A stretch of 8,203 nucleotides of DNA from JBDHUJ01 sp039809105 (GCA_039809105.1 JBDHUJ010000051.1:1-8203), one strand, 5' to 3'. Counted from the first letter of the stretch, positions 1 to 6,496 are shown. Numbers and translations: made by a program. Notes: generated by a model not told the origin, from the letters alone.

Positions 1-99
1 GTAGTCCGGGGAGACAAAGTGAGGAAGATAGGCATAAAGGCCAGCCTGAAGAAAGCGGGCAGGAGTACAGCATACATGGAGTATCTACTGGGGATGTAG
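1..99 (+). CDS. C-terminal tail of an unidentified protein (partial)
   Basis: Frame 1 is open from the window edge to a TAG at 97-99 and encodes the last 32 residues of a protein, ending STAYMEYLLGM. The tail is basic (several Lys and Arg) and has no motif I recognise. It meets the minus-strand DUF3626 gene tail to tail: the last 15 bases (85-99) are shared, and both genes stop inside the other. Tight convergent ends of this sort occur elsewhere in this window, which favours a real gene. Frame 3 is also open from the edge to about 170 but would run deep into the DUF3626 gene, so frame 1 is the better choice. The start lies outside the window. Confidence 0.4.
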   Translation, partial: VVRGDKVRKIGIKASLKKAGRSTAYMEYLLGM

Positions 100-939
100 G
101 GGCATATGCGATTGCCCTGTGCCATACCTTGCGACGTAATGCCATATTTTCTTGAGGTCTTGTAGTTCGTATTTTCCTGTATTTGCCGCCTCGCCTATAT
201 CATGGGGCGTAATGACTCCGTTGTGAGCGATTTCTCTGGCCAGTTCTATATATTCGCTCCCGCGATAGTTAGGGTATTTCGCCATCTCACTTAGTGTAAG
301 CGCGTATCCGTTATGCCATTCAGCTGCACAAGGTAGTTTTAGGGCTAGCCTCTCCACGTAAGTGTCTATGTAGGCTGGGTCCAAGACTATGGCTTCTACG
401 TCTTCGCTAAGACGGATGTCTCCATGCACATGTGCTTCGACGTAATCATCGAGTAGGTCTTTATCGTCTTTTAGGGCTAAGCCAACCAAGGACATATGTT
501 CGGCGGTTCCGAACGCATCTGGGACGAACACGCTGTCTGGATAGCAAAATGTAGTGCGGTCTAGGACGGATTCATTGAGCCGGATGTATGCGGAGCCGAA
601 TCTTGGAGATGCCCCATAAGCGTCTCTTTTGTAATTGAGTGCGCCATACTTTGGGCGCGACGACGATATATCGTTGTCGTATGCGCCACCGAAGATTCTG
701 CTTTCCCATTTCCACCGGTCGCCGCCAGGATGCGCAGTGAGCCCACCGTTGCTTGTCTTGGTTTCGAATTGTGATTTATAGACGCCACTCGCGAGTATGG
801 AATCTAAAATATGGACGTCGCTGCTTATACGGTCAGGATGAAAATTTAGCGTAACTCTCAGACTGCGGTCTAGGGAGTTACCTTTGGATTTCTGATTTAT
901 GAGCGATATGGCGCGTAGTTGAGCCGATGAAAGTTGCAT
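85..939 (-). CDS. DUF3626 domain-containing protein
   Basis: A 284-residue protein that I recognise as DUF3626, a widespread bacterial family of unknown function. Visible hallmarks are LNFHPDR (31-37), the block around SQFET and SNGGLTAHPGGDRWKWE (56-79), FGGAYD (83-88), RPKYGALN (95-102), SPRFGSAYIRLN (111-122), RTTFCYPDS (128-136) and DVEAIVLDPAY (180-190). The many conserved Gly, Arg, His and Glu residues suggest an enzyme, but the reaction is not known to me. The length suits a nearly complete family member. No signal peptide or membrane segment is seen, so it is probably cytoplasmic. The start is supported by an AAGGA Shine-Dalgarno site (946-950 on the complement), six bases before the ATG. 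The gene is divergent from the GH16 gene and has no partner on its own strand, so context gives no function. Confidence 0.85.
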   Translation of the reverse strand: MQLSSAQLRAISLINQKSKGNSLDRSLRVTLNFHPDRISSDVHILDSILASGVYKSQFETKTSNGGLTAHPGGDRWKWESRIFGGAYDNDISSSRPKYGALNYKRDAYGASPRFGSAYIRLNESVLDRTTFCYPDSVFVPDAFGTAEHMSLVGLALKDDKDLLDDYVEAHVHGDIRLSEDVEAIVLDPAYIDTYVERLALKLPCAAEWHNGYALTLSEMAKYPNYRGSEYIELAREIAHNGVITPHDIGEAANTGKYELQDLKKIWHYVARYGTGQSHMPLHPQ

Positions 940-1008
940 AGTTATTCCTTGAGGTTAAGTATATTCCATACCCATACCATTTCACTAACGGGTAGAAACC
1001 ACATTTGG

Positions 1009-1035
1009 ATTATATGTCCTTACAACGTGCTGCAA
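1009..1035 (-). promoter_or_regulatory. candidate promoter for the DUF3626 gene
   Basis: On the complement strand a perfect TATAAT lies at 1009-1014, with a weak -35 (TTGCAG, 1030-1035) at 15-base spacing. This would give a leader of about 60 bases before the ATG at 939. A second -10-like TATACT lies at 958-963, closer to the gene, but without a convincing -35. The choice between them is uncertain. Confidence 0.35.
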
Positions 1036-1056
1036 TGGGTGCATAACGATAAAATG

Positions 1057-1085
1057 TTTACGTTTGCGTGACTTAGCGGTACTAT
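1057..1085 (+). promoter_or_regulatory. candidate promoter for the GH16 gene
   Basis: TTTACG (1057-1062) and TACTAT (1080-1085) each match the sigma-70-type consensus at four of six positions, with ideal 17-base spacing. Transcription would start near 1092, just ahead of the GTAGGA ribosome site (1095-1100), giving a very short leader. It lies in the same divergent intergenic region (940-1107) as the DUF3626 promoter. Confidence 0.3.
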
Positions 1086-1107
1086 ATGGGTAACGTAGGA
1101 CTTATGC

Positions 1108-2187
1108 ATGCCAAAGCCATATTTACAGAAGCTCCTAGACAAAAACCTTACTCGTAAAGAGTTTATCGGGCTCATCGGGTTAGCCATTGCTTCGCTCACC
1201 GGAATTACCGGGCTCATTAGGGAGCTTGAATCCCATGCTGCCACGGCTACCGCTTCCATAGAACCGGAAAATGGTTCCCTGAGCGGTAAAGTTACGGCCG
1301 TGAACGATACGACCGCGTCGGGTAGCAAAGGAGTGAAGTTTGGCTCTGGAACAGGCGGAGTGTCTGACGCGACTTTGAACGCGCTGATTGCCGCGGTGCC
1401 ACCTACTACTGCCAGTCCGGCCCCTTCCGGCCCCTCGGTCGGCCAAGCTGGGCAGTTCGACACCGGGACGCTCGCTACCAACGAAGTCTGGGACAACTTC
1501 GACGGTACCACGCTCGATAGCCGCCTATGGCAGCAAGATACCATCAACCAAGGTGGAACCCAGGTGTATCAGAACGCCAATATGGCACTTGATGGCAGTG
1601 GGCATGCTGTTATGACGTGTACCAAGAGCGGCAGTACGATTTATTCGGGGCGCTTCACCTCTCGCCAGAAGTTCAATATGAAGTACGGCTGGTGCGCGGC
1701 CAGTATCAAAATGCCCCTTTCTAAGAACGGTGTCGGCGGGGCTTGGTTCCCGGCGTTCTGGATGCTGCTGGTCGGGTATAACACTAGTCCGAACTATTGC
1801 GAGATTGACATAATGGAACAATTCGGTGATTCCACTACGTATTCCACACACCTGTACTCCGATAGTGGCACCGATAGTGACAACAAGGAATCATATGTTG
1901 ATGTGCCCGCATCCCATAGCAGCGATGCCAGCCAGGCATACCACACGTACTGGATGCTATGGGAAGATAATCGCATCCGCATCGGCGTCGACCAAGTTCG
2001 GATGGGAGACTGGAAATCGACCGATTTTACGGCAGGTACGTGGGTGGCGCACTTCCAGCAGCCTATGTACTACATCTTTAACTTCGCGGCAGCGCCCGAC
2101 TGGCTCCCCGCCCCTAAATCCACCGATTTCCCCGCTCAGATGTCGGTTGACTGGGCATGGTACAAACCCCTCTCCGCCATTTCGTAG
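1108..2187 (+). CDS. secreted glycoside hydrolase family 16 (endo-beta-glucanase-like)
   Basis: A 359-residue protein with a GH16 catalytic domain at about 125-355. The signature EIDIME (232-237) supplies nucleophile Glu232, assisting Asp234 and acid/base Glu237. It is preceded by the family-typical GAWFPAFWML (211-220) and followed by strands around YHTYWMLWEDNRIRIGVD (278-295). GH16 enzymes cleave beta-1,3 or mixed-linkage glucans, and related galactans in some branches; the substrate cannot be read here. The N-terminus has TRKEF (15-19) before a hydrophobic stretch (about 19-37), which is a Tat-like or Sec signal or a membrane anchor. Residues 46-79 (SIEPENG...ASGSKGVKFG) resemble the opening strands of a CBM6/35-like carbohydrate-binding module and are too short to be a complete one. 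A Pro/Thr/Ser-rich linker (about 98-112) leads to the catalytic domain. The start has a GTAGGA site seven bases upstream. Transcription is probably single-gene, given the terminator downstream. Confidence 0.9.
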   Translation: MPKPYLQKLLDKNLTRKEFIGLIGLAIASLTGITGLIRELESHAATATASIEPENGSLSGKVTAVNDTTASGSKGVKFGSGTGGVSDATLNALIAAVPPTTASPAPSGPSVGQAGQFDTGTLATNEVWDNFDGTTLDSRLWQQDTINQGGTQVYQNANMALDGSGHAVMTCTKSGSTIYSGRFTSRQKFNMKYGWCAASIKMPLSKNGVGGAWFPAFWMLLVGYNTSPNYCEIDIMEQFGDSTTYSTHLYSDSGTDSDNKESYVDVPASHSSDASQAYHTYWMLWEDNRIRIGVDQVRMGDWKSTDFTAGTWVAHFQQPMYYIFNFAAAPDWLPAPKSTDFPAQMSVDWAWYKPLSAIS

Positions 2188-2209
2188 AACCTGATAAGCT
2201 TCCCCTGTC

Positions 2210-2249
2210 GCCGACGATGCCGCTTTGGCATTGATGGCTTGATGTTTTT
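2210..2249 (+). terminator. probable Rho-independent terminator of the GH16 gene
   Basis: An imperfect hairpin at 2210-2238 (inner stem ATGCC/GGCAT around loop GCTTT, outer stem GCC/GGC with G-T pairs and one A-A mismatch) is followed six bases later by five T residues (2245-2249). It lies 22 bases after the GH16 stop. The T tract is slightly displaced, so termination may be leaky. Confidence 0.45.
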
Positions 2250-2263
2250 CGTGCTGGGGTGCG

Positions 2264-2288
2264 TTGACGAGCGGGCGTATACTATAAA
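2264..2288 (+). promoter_or_regulatory. candidate promoter of the alpha/beta-hydrolase gene, leaderless start
   Basis: TTGACG (2264-2269) is a good -35, and overlapping -10-like boxes TATACT (2278-2283) and TATAAA (2283-2288) follow. The spacing is short (13 bases to TATAAA). Both -10 boxes place the transcription start within a few bases of the ATG at 2293, and no Shine-Dalgarno site precedes that ATG, so the mRNA may be leaderless. Confidence 0.35.
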
Positions 2289-2292
2289 CACT

Positions 2293-3870
2293 ATGACGAT
2301 GACGCCCGAACGCTTGGGCATAGAGTCCGTAGAACAAGCCCCTGCGGTTGCCGAAAAACAAACACCTGTAGACCCGTGTGCCTCATCCGAGTTGTCCAGA
2401 AGAAAGTTGTTCAGTACGTTTCTAAGCGCTACAACCCCAGATAGTACGTCCGAGGTAAAAGTTGAGGAGGCGAATCAGACAAGTCCCGCAGAAGAAGCTG
2501 GTGCTGCCGAAGATTCAACCATCGCCGAGCTCTACGAACGGTATCGGCAAACATCATTGGCCGCATATGCACGTACAGGTGATACGGATACTACGACGAG
2601 CCCGACTTGTTCTGTGGACCCGGTCTTGGTTGCACAGTTGGATTATGAATCTGAAGAGGCGGCGCAAAGTAGTTCAAAACAGCGTGGTTTTACTAGGCGT
2701 CATGCTCTACGAATAGCTCGAAACGTTGCGATTGCAGTGGGTTTTGTGCCGGCAACCGCCAGGCTAGCTCTGACATATGACAGATATAGCAGCTTGTGGG
2801 TCTGGGGTAAAAACAACCCCGATACCTACCCGGATATTAAAGACGTCACGCCGCCAGAAGTCGCTGCTACAAATCCTCAACACGGTACATTTGTGTTTGG
2901 TGGTTTCGGGGTTAAAGATGCCTCGCCCATCGCCGAAGCGCTTTCCGAATCATTGGCGACACAGGGGCGAGTGTTCGGCATTAACTATGACAACATCGTC
3001 GGTATACAGATTTCGCACCTGGCGCAGGTGGTGGGCAGGCAGATTATCGAGAAAGGCCTCACCGAAGTGTCATTCTATGGCCACAGTATGGGCGGCGACG
3101 TGTCTTTGCGTGTAGCGGCCGAGGTCTTAAGACTTCACCCGAAAGTCCAGTTGCGCAACGTAACTCTAGACTGTACGCCGGACGGATTCAATTCGGTCCG
3201 CAGTCAAAGCAAAAACAAAATCGGGCTTGTGAAGAAGATTATGGCGGATTTGAACGTCGAAGACGGGGGTCCTGGTACCCGCGTGCTCGTAGAGCTGCCA
3301 AATTCGCCGAACACTGACTTCGTTTCGTTTTCTGCCCGCCCGCCATACATTGATGCTTCGCGGCTGTTTGACCGAATACGGGTGCTGAAGGACGAAAAGC
3401 TGAACACCTTTGCCGCATCGAACAGACTGGTGATACAGCAGATGGATACCATTATTTCTACAGACATCCGGGCGACCTTTGCAGAACTGCACGAACTCAC
3501 GAAACGGCAGCTGTTCGCTCCGGTAGTCACTATGTTCCGCCCGCGCGATGGCAGCAAAGATAGGACAGTGGACGTCGACCAGGCCGAGCAGAACTTCCGG
3601 GACGCAGCCGCCGAAGTCGGCCTGAATTTCGCAACACATATGTTGGATGGCGACGATGTACACCACGCTGACCCGCGAGCGCTCAGTGGTATCTACAACC
3701 AAGGGCTATCCGCGATGCTCCGCTCGCAGGCCGAAAGCAGACGCATGCAGCTCGAAGCCCTCAAGGAAGAAAGGCTGCTGGCGTATCTTGCCATACTGAG
3801 CGCCATGGCAAAGAGAAGAAAACAGGCCGAACTGCAAAACTTGGCGCTACAGGCGCCCGGCCCACGTTAA
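2293..3870 (+). CDS. alpha/beta-hydrolase with acidic N-terminal extension, probably membrane-anchored or exported
   Basis: A 525-residue protein from the ATG at 2293. Residues 197-470 look like an alpha/beta-hydrolase: an FVFGGFG oxyanion-type strand and loop (200-206), the nucleophile elbow GHSMGG (263-268, Ser265), and a late DGDDVHHADP (452-461) that could supply the catalytic His. The family includes lipases, esterases and thioesterases; the substrate is unknown. Residues 1-130 are rich in Glu, Ser, Thr and Ala and look disordered. SRRKLF (35-40) and TRRHALR (134-140) both resemble twin-arginine motifs. The second directly precedes a hydrophobic segment (about 143-160), so the extension may stay in the cytoplasm with the hydrolase outside. 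The C-terminus (476-515) is helical and charged. An in-frame TTG at 2239 would add 18 residues but lies inside the terminator of the previous gene, so I reject it. The stop interlocks with that of the LysR gene. Confidence 0.8.
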   Translation: MTMTPERLGIESVEQAPAVAEKQTPVDPCASSELSRRKLFSTFLSATTPDSTSEVKVEEANQTSPAEEAGAAEDSTIAELYERYRQTSLAAYARTGDTDTTTSPTCSVDPVLVAQLDYESEEAAQSSSKQRGFTRRHALRIARNVAIAVGFVPATARLALTYDRYSSLWVWGKNNPDTYPDIKDVTPPEVAATNPQHGTFVFGGFGVKDASPIAEALSESLATQGRVFGINYDNIVGIQISHLAQVVGRQIIEKGLTEVSFYGHSMGGDVSLRVAAEVLRLHPKVQLRNVTLDCTPDGFNSVRSQSKNKIGLVKKIMADLNVEDGGPGTRVLVELPNSPNTDFVSFSARPPYIDASRLFDRIRVLKDEKLNTFAASNRLVIQQMDTIISTDIRATFAELHELTKRQLFAPVVTMFRPRDGSKDRTVDVDQAEQNFRDAAAEVGLNFATHMLDGDDVHHADPRALSGIYNQGLSAMLRSQAESRRMQLEALKEERLLAYLAILSAMAKRRKQAELQNLALQAPGPR

Positions 3871-4730
3871 ACCACTTGGATTTCGGTGGCGTCGAGGAAG
3901 TCTTCTATGGACGCGGGCAGCTTGCGGTCTTTGTGCCAGAAGGCGTATATGGGCCGGTAGAGCGGCTTGCGCAGGTCTATTTCTGCCAGTTTGCCGCCGA
4001 TGTGTTGTCCGGCGAAGGCCAACGGCAGCGCGGTAATGCCTTTGCCTTGCTGTACTAACCCAGCTAGCACTGAGGGGTTGGTAGAATACAAGCTCGGTTC
4101 TATGGCAATGCGGTTCTGTCCAAGCTGGTTTTCGAGCATGCGGTAGGTCGTTGATTCGTGGTTGTAGGCCAGGAAGTTGTGGAGAGTACCCGCCTTGGCC
4201 TCGGCTGCATACTGCTCGGCTTCGGACTTGCGGTAGACTAATGCGAATTTTTCGTCACCCAGGAACCGTTCGGCGTATTCGGGTAACCGCTGTGGCTGCT
4301 CGACTATGATAGCCATGTCCAGCCTGCCCTGCTTCAGTTCTTCGAGAAGTATGGCGGAGTTCTGAACTATGAGTGAGACTTCGGAATCCGTTTCGAGTAT
4401 CGGCAGCAACTTTGCCTGGACTATGGTAAGTGCAATGCTGTCTATACAACCCAGGACGAACGGCTGCTTTTGCCCTGCTAACGCTCCAAGCTCGGACTGG
4501 AGGTTTTGTTCTTCGCGAATCAGCTGTTGCCCATGCGCGTACACCACTTCTCCTTCCCGGGTCATTTGGAGCATGCGCGAACCACGTACCAGGAGCGGTG
4601 ACTTTATTTCCCGTTCCAGTTTCTGAACAGCGGTTGTGAGGGCGGGTTGTGAGGTGTGGAGCTGCTTGGCGGCGGCTGTGTAGGTACCCGCGTCTATGAG
4701 CGTAACGAATTTCTTTATACGGTCTTCCAT
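3867..4730 (-). CDS. LysR-type transcriptional regulator
   Basis: A 287-residue protein of normal LysR-family length. The N-terminal winged helix-turn-helix covers about residues 1-60, with AGTYTAAAKQLHTSQPALTT (14-33) and KLEREI (37-42) matching the family pattern. The effector-binding domain follows from about residue 90 (FVLGCIDSIA onward). LysR proteins usually bind DNA as tetramers, respond to a small molecule and often regulate the divergent neighbour, here the inositol-phosphate synthase gene. I chose the ATG at 4730 because MEDRIKKF sits where the family normally begins, but no strong ribosome site precedes it. An in-frame ATG at 4757, nine codons upstream, has a well-placed GGAGG and lies inside the palindromic repeat; it may be the true start. 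The stop codon (TTA on plus, 3867-3869) interlocks with the hydrolase stop in the shared TTAA. The reading frame stays open far upstream, antisense to the synthase gene; that part is not coding. Confidence 0.9.
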   Translation of the reverse strand: MEDRIKKFVTLIDAGTYTAAAKQLHTSQPALTTAVQKLEREIKSPLLVRGSRMLQMTREGEVVYAHGQQLIREEQNLQSELGALAGQKQPFVLGCIDSIALTIVQAKLLPILETDSEVSLIVQNSAILLEELKQGRLDMAIIVEQPQRLPEYAERFLGDEKFALVYRKSEAEQYAAEAKAGTLHNFLAYNHESTTYRMLENQLGQNRIAIEPSLYSTNPSVLAGLVQQGKGITALPLAFAGQHIGGKLAEIDLRKPLYRPIYAFWHKDRKLPASIEDFLDATEIQVV

Positions 4731-4752
4731 GGATAGCTCGCTTTCGGTCGAT

Positions 4753-4813
4753 GTCATTCCGGCCTCCGAGCCGGAATCTACAGTTTTAGATTCCGGGTCA
4801 AGCCCGGAATGAC
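4753..4813. repeat. 61-bp palindromic intergenic repeat (GTCATTCCGG...CCGGAATGAC)
   Basis: The left arm (4753-4780) and right arm (4787-4813) are near-perfect inverted copies around a six-base loop. Each begins and ends with GTCATTCCGG/CCGGAATGAC and TAGATTCCGG/CCGGAATCTA. Each arm is itself partly palindromic (ATTCCGG...CCGGAAT). This resembles a class of short palindromes scattered through many bacterial genomes; translated, it gives the familiar HSGLDPES-type peptide. The arms differ mainly in the middle (CCTCCGAG on the left, TCAAGC on the right). The element lies between the LysR and inositol-phosphate synthase genes and overlaps the possible upstream LysR start. Confidence 0.8.
4755..4767 (-). 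promoter_or_regulatory. Shine-Dalgarno and alternative start for LysR inside the repeat
   Basis: On the complement, GGAGG (4763-4767) lies five bases before an in-frame ATG (4755-4757). Both are part of the left arm of the palindromic repeat. The GGAGG falls exactly where the left arm differs from the right arm. If used, LysR gains nine residues (MTSTESELS). Confidence 0.5.
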
Positions 4814-4919
4814 AGGGCGTATAATTTTTACTTATACATATATAACACAAATATATTAGAAAACTATGAGCGCAATGCGGTATGCTTGGCTGGTAATTAT
4901 GTGGAGGGTGTGAGCAATC
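4814..4919. promoter_or_regulatory. AT-rich divergent promoter/operator region between LysR and inositol-phosphate synthase
   Basis: Bases 4820-4860 are strongly AT-rich in a roughly 50% GC neighbourhood. They contain TATAAT (4820-4825), the dyad ATAA-N7-TTAT (4821-4835, which satisfies the LysR T-N11-A rule), and TTATA-N4-TATAA (4832-4845). No -35/-10 pair stands out for either gene. A GGAGGGTG tract (4903-4910) is the likely ribosome site for the synthase. AT-richness makes such small dyads common, so the operator call is tentative. Confidence 0.35.
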
Positions 4920-6020
4920 ATGGCAAAAGACAAAGAAATTCGCGTAGCGATTGTGGGTGTTGGCAACTGCGCGTCGTCGCTCGTACAAGGAATCGAATAC
5001 TACAAAGATGCGAAGGACGACGAGTTCATCCCCGGTGTCATGCACACCCGGTTTGGCGGTTACCACATCCGTGATATCAAGGTGGTGGCGGCGTTTGACG
5101 TCAACAGCAACAAAGTGGGCCAGGACGTGGCTGACGCTATATATGCAGCGCCCAATAACACCGTCGTCTTTGCCCAAGTGCCAAAAACGGGCGTTAAAGT
5201 ATCTCGCGGTCCCCGCTTGGACGGTGTAAACAAATACACCGAAGCGCTCGTGCCAGTGAACGACCGTGAAAAGGTCGCCGATGTCGTGAAAGTTTTGAAG
5301 GATGCGAAGGTTGACGCGGTCATAAACTATCTCCCGGTCGGCTCGCAGGAAGCGACCGAGTTCTATGCCCAGGCGGCTATAGACGCCGGAGCTGGGTTTG
5401 TAAATTGCATACCGGTCTTCATCGCCAGCACGCCAAAATGGGCTAAGAAATTCGAAGATGCTGGCCTGCCGGTCATAGGTGATGACATCAAAGCCCAGGT
5501 CGGGGCGACTATCACCCACCGCACGCTCGTGAACCTCTTCCTTGACCGTGGTATGAATATCGACCGCACCTACCAGCTGAACACTGGCGGCAACACCGAC
5601 TTCCTGAACATGCTGGAACGCGACCGGCTGAAGTACAAAAAGATTTCTAAAACCGAAGCGGTGACCAGTCAGATAGAAGCCCGCGGCCAGACCATTGACG
5701 ACGAAAATGTCCACGTCGGCCCCAGCGACTATGTGCCGTGGCAGAAAGACAAGAAAATCTGTTTCCTGCGCATAGAAAGTAAGCACTTCGGCGACGTACC
5801 GATGAACCTGGAACTCAGACTAGAAGTCGAGGATTCACCGAACAGCGCCGGCGTCGCCATCGACAGCATCCGCTGTCTCAAACTTGCCAAGGACCACGGC
5901 CTCAAAGGCGCCATCATCGAACCGGCCGCTTACTTCCAAAAACACCCGCCAAAACAAATCGAAGACCGCACCGCCCGCCAACTCGTCGAAGACTTCATCG
6001 AAGCCAATAAACTCACCTAA
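4920..6020 (+). CDS. ino1: myo-inositol-1-phosphate synthase (inositol-3-phosphate synthase)
   Basis: A 366-residue protein matching the short actinobacterial/archaeal-type synthase in length and motifs. The enzyme converts glucose 6-phosphate to 1L-myo-inositol 1-phosphate in the cytoplasm using NAD as a recycled cofactor. Visible features are the NAD-binding GVGNCASSL (13-21), the acidic end of a Rossmann strand at VVAAFD (55-60), IGDDIKAQVGATITHRTL (186-203), NTGGNTDFLNM (221-231), SDYVPWQKDKK (269-279), FGDVPMNLELRLEVEDSPNS (290-309) and the following AGVAID. The active-site Lys region is intact. The first available ATG is used because an in-frame TGA lies three codons upstream; GGAGG sits 12 bases before it, which is long. 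No gene for an inositol monophosphatase or phosphatidylinositol synthase is in the window, so the end product (inositol lipid, compatible solute or other) is open. The convergent neighbour lies seven bases downstream. Confidence 0.93.
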   Translation: MAKDKEIRVAIVGVGNCASSLVQGIEYYKDAKDDEFIPGVMHTRFGGYHIRDIKVVAAFDVNSNKVGQDVADAIYAAPNNTVVFAQVPKTGVKVSRGPRLDGVNKYTEALVPVNDREKVADVVKVLKDAKVDAVINYLPVGSQEATEFYAQAAIDAGAGFVNCIPVFIASTPKWAKKFEDAGLPVIGDDIKAQVGATITHRTLVNLFLDRGMNIDRTYQLNTGGNTDFLNMLERDRLKYKKISKTEAVTSQIEARGQTIDDENVHVGPSDYVPWQKDKKICFLRIESKHFGDVPMNLELRLEVEDSPNSAGVAIDSIRCLKLAKDHGLKGAIIEPAAYFQKHPPKQIEDRTARQLVEDFIEANKLT

Positions 6021-6027
6021 TTACTGC

Positions 6028-6489
6028 TTATGCTATACCGTATTGATCATTGATTTGATTAACGTCACGACGAGCTTGCTCTAAAGCTTTTGCCGAGTTA
6101 ATAGCGTCAATTTCGGCTCTGTCGTACGCTGCTTGATCAATTAGTTCTTGCGTTTGATAAGAAGATAATTCCGATTTGGTCATGGTGGCGAATGAGCAAT
6201 TAGCACATGCCACCTCACCTGCAACTTTTGCTAGATGCCTCTGAGCTTCGGCCGGGCCCCTATAGCGGTCGGTGTAATAACGGCCAGATCCAGTTGAGGA
6301 GTAATCATATATCCTCAATCTGTTCGGCGCCGTAATAGCCGTAACTTCTAGTGTATTCTCTATATTTGGACACTCGAGACTAGCGGAACCAATCCCTAAC
6401 ACTTGTCCTTTTTTGTTCTCACGGTCTATGAAAGCGACCTGCTTATGAGGGCACCGCTCAAAATTTCTAACGCCTTGTGGTTTAAACAT
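6028..6489 (-). CDS. hypothetical Cys-rich protein, possible zinc-binding N-terminus and helical C-terminus
   Basis: A 153-residue protein that I do not recognise. It contains Cys13 in CPHK, Cys40 in ECPN and a CANC pair (95-98), a pattern that could bind zinc in a small ribbon. Residues 103-148 are rich in Ala, Glu, Gln and Asp and are probably a long helix or coiled coil. No signal peptide or membrane segment appears with this start. The frame is open to 6558, which would add a hydrophobic 23-residue N-terminus, but that segment covers a consensus promoter, so I reject it. The ATG at 6489 has no ribosome site and lies about seven bases after the -10, which suggests leaderless translation. 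It converges with the synthase gene, with seven bases between the stops. Zinc binding is inference from Cys spacing only. Confidence 0.7.
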   Translation of the reverse strand: MFKPQGVRNFERCPHKQVAFIDRENKKGQVLGIGSASLECPNIENTLEVTAITAPNRLRIYDYSSTGSGRYYTDRYRGPAEAQRHLAKVAGEVACANCSFATMTKSELSSYQTQELIDQAAYDRAEIDAINSAKALEQARRDVNQINDQYGIA

Positions 6490-6496
6490 ATGTAAT

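Noticed and set aside
1020..1547. 175-codon minus-strand frame across the GH16 5' region
   Set aside because: It lies over a convincing signal peptide and GH16 coding region and across the divergent promoter region; the translation shows no recognisable domain.
2239..2292. Upstream TTG start for the hydrolase
   Set aside because: It lies at the foot of the terminator hairpin of the GH16 gene and upstream of the likely promoter, with no ribosome site.
4758..5786. Long open frame antisense to the inositol-phosphate synthase gene, continuous with LysR
   Set aside because: It is an antisense shadow: the synthase is a clear family member on the plus strand, and the LysR fold begins only near 4730.
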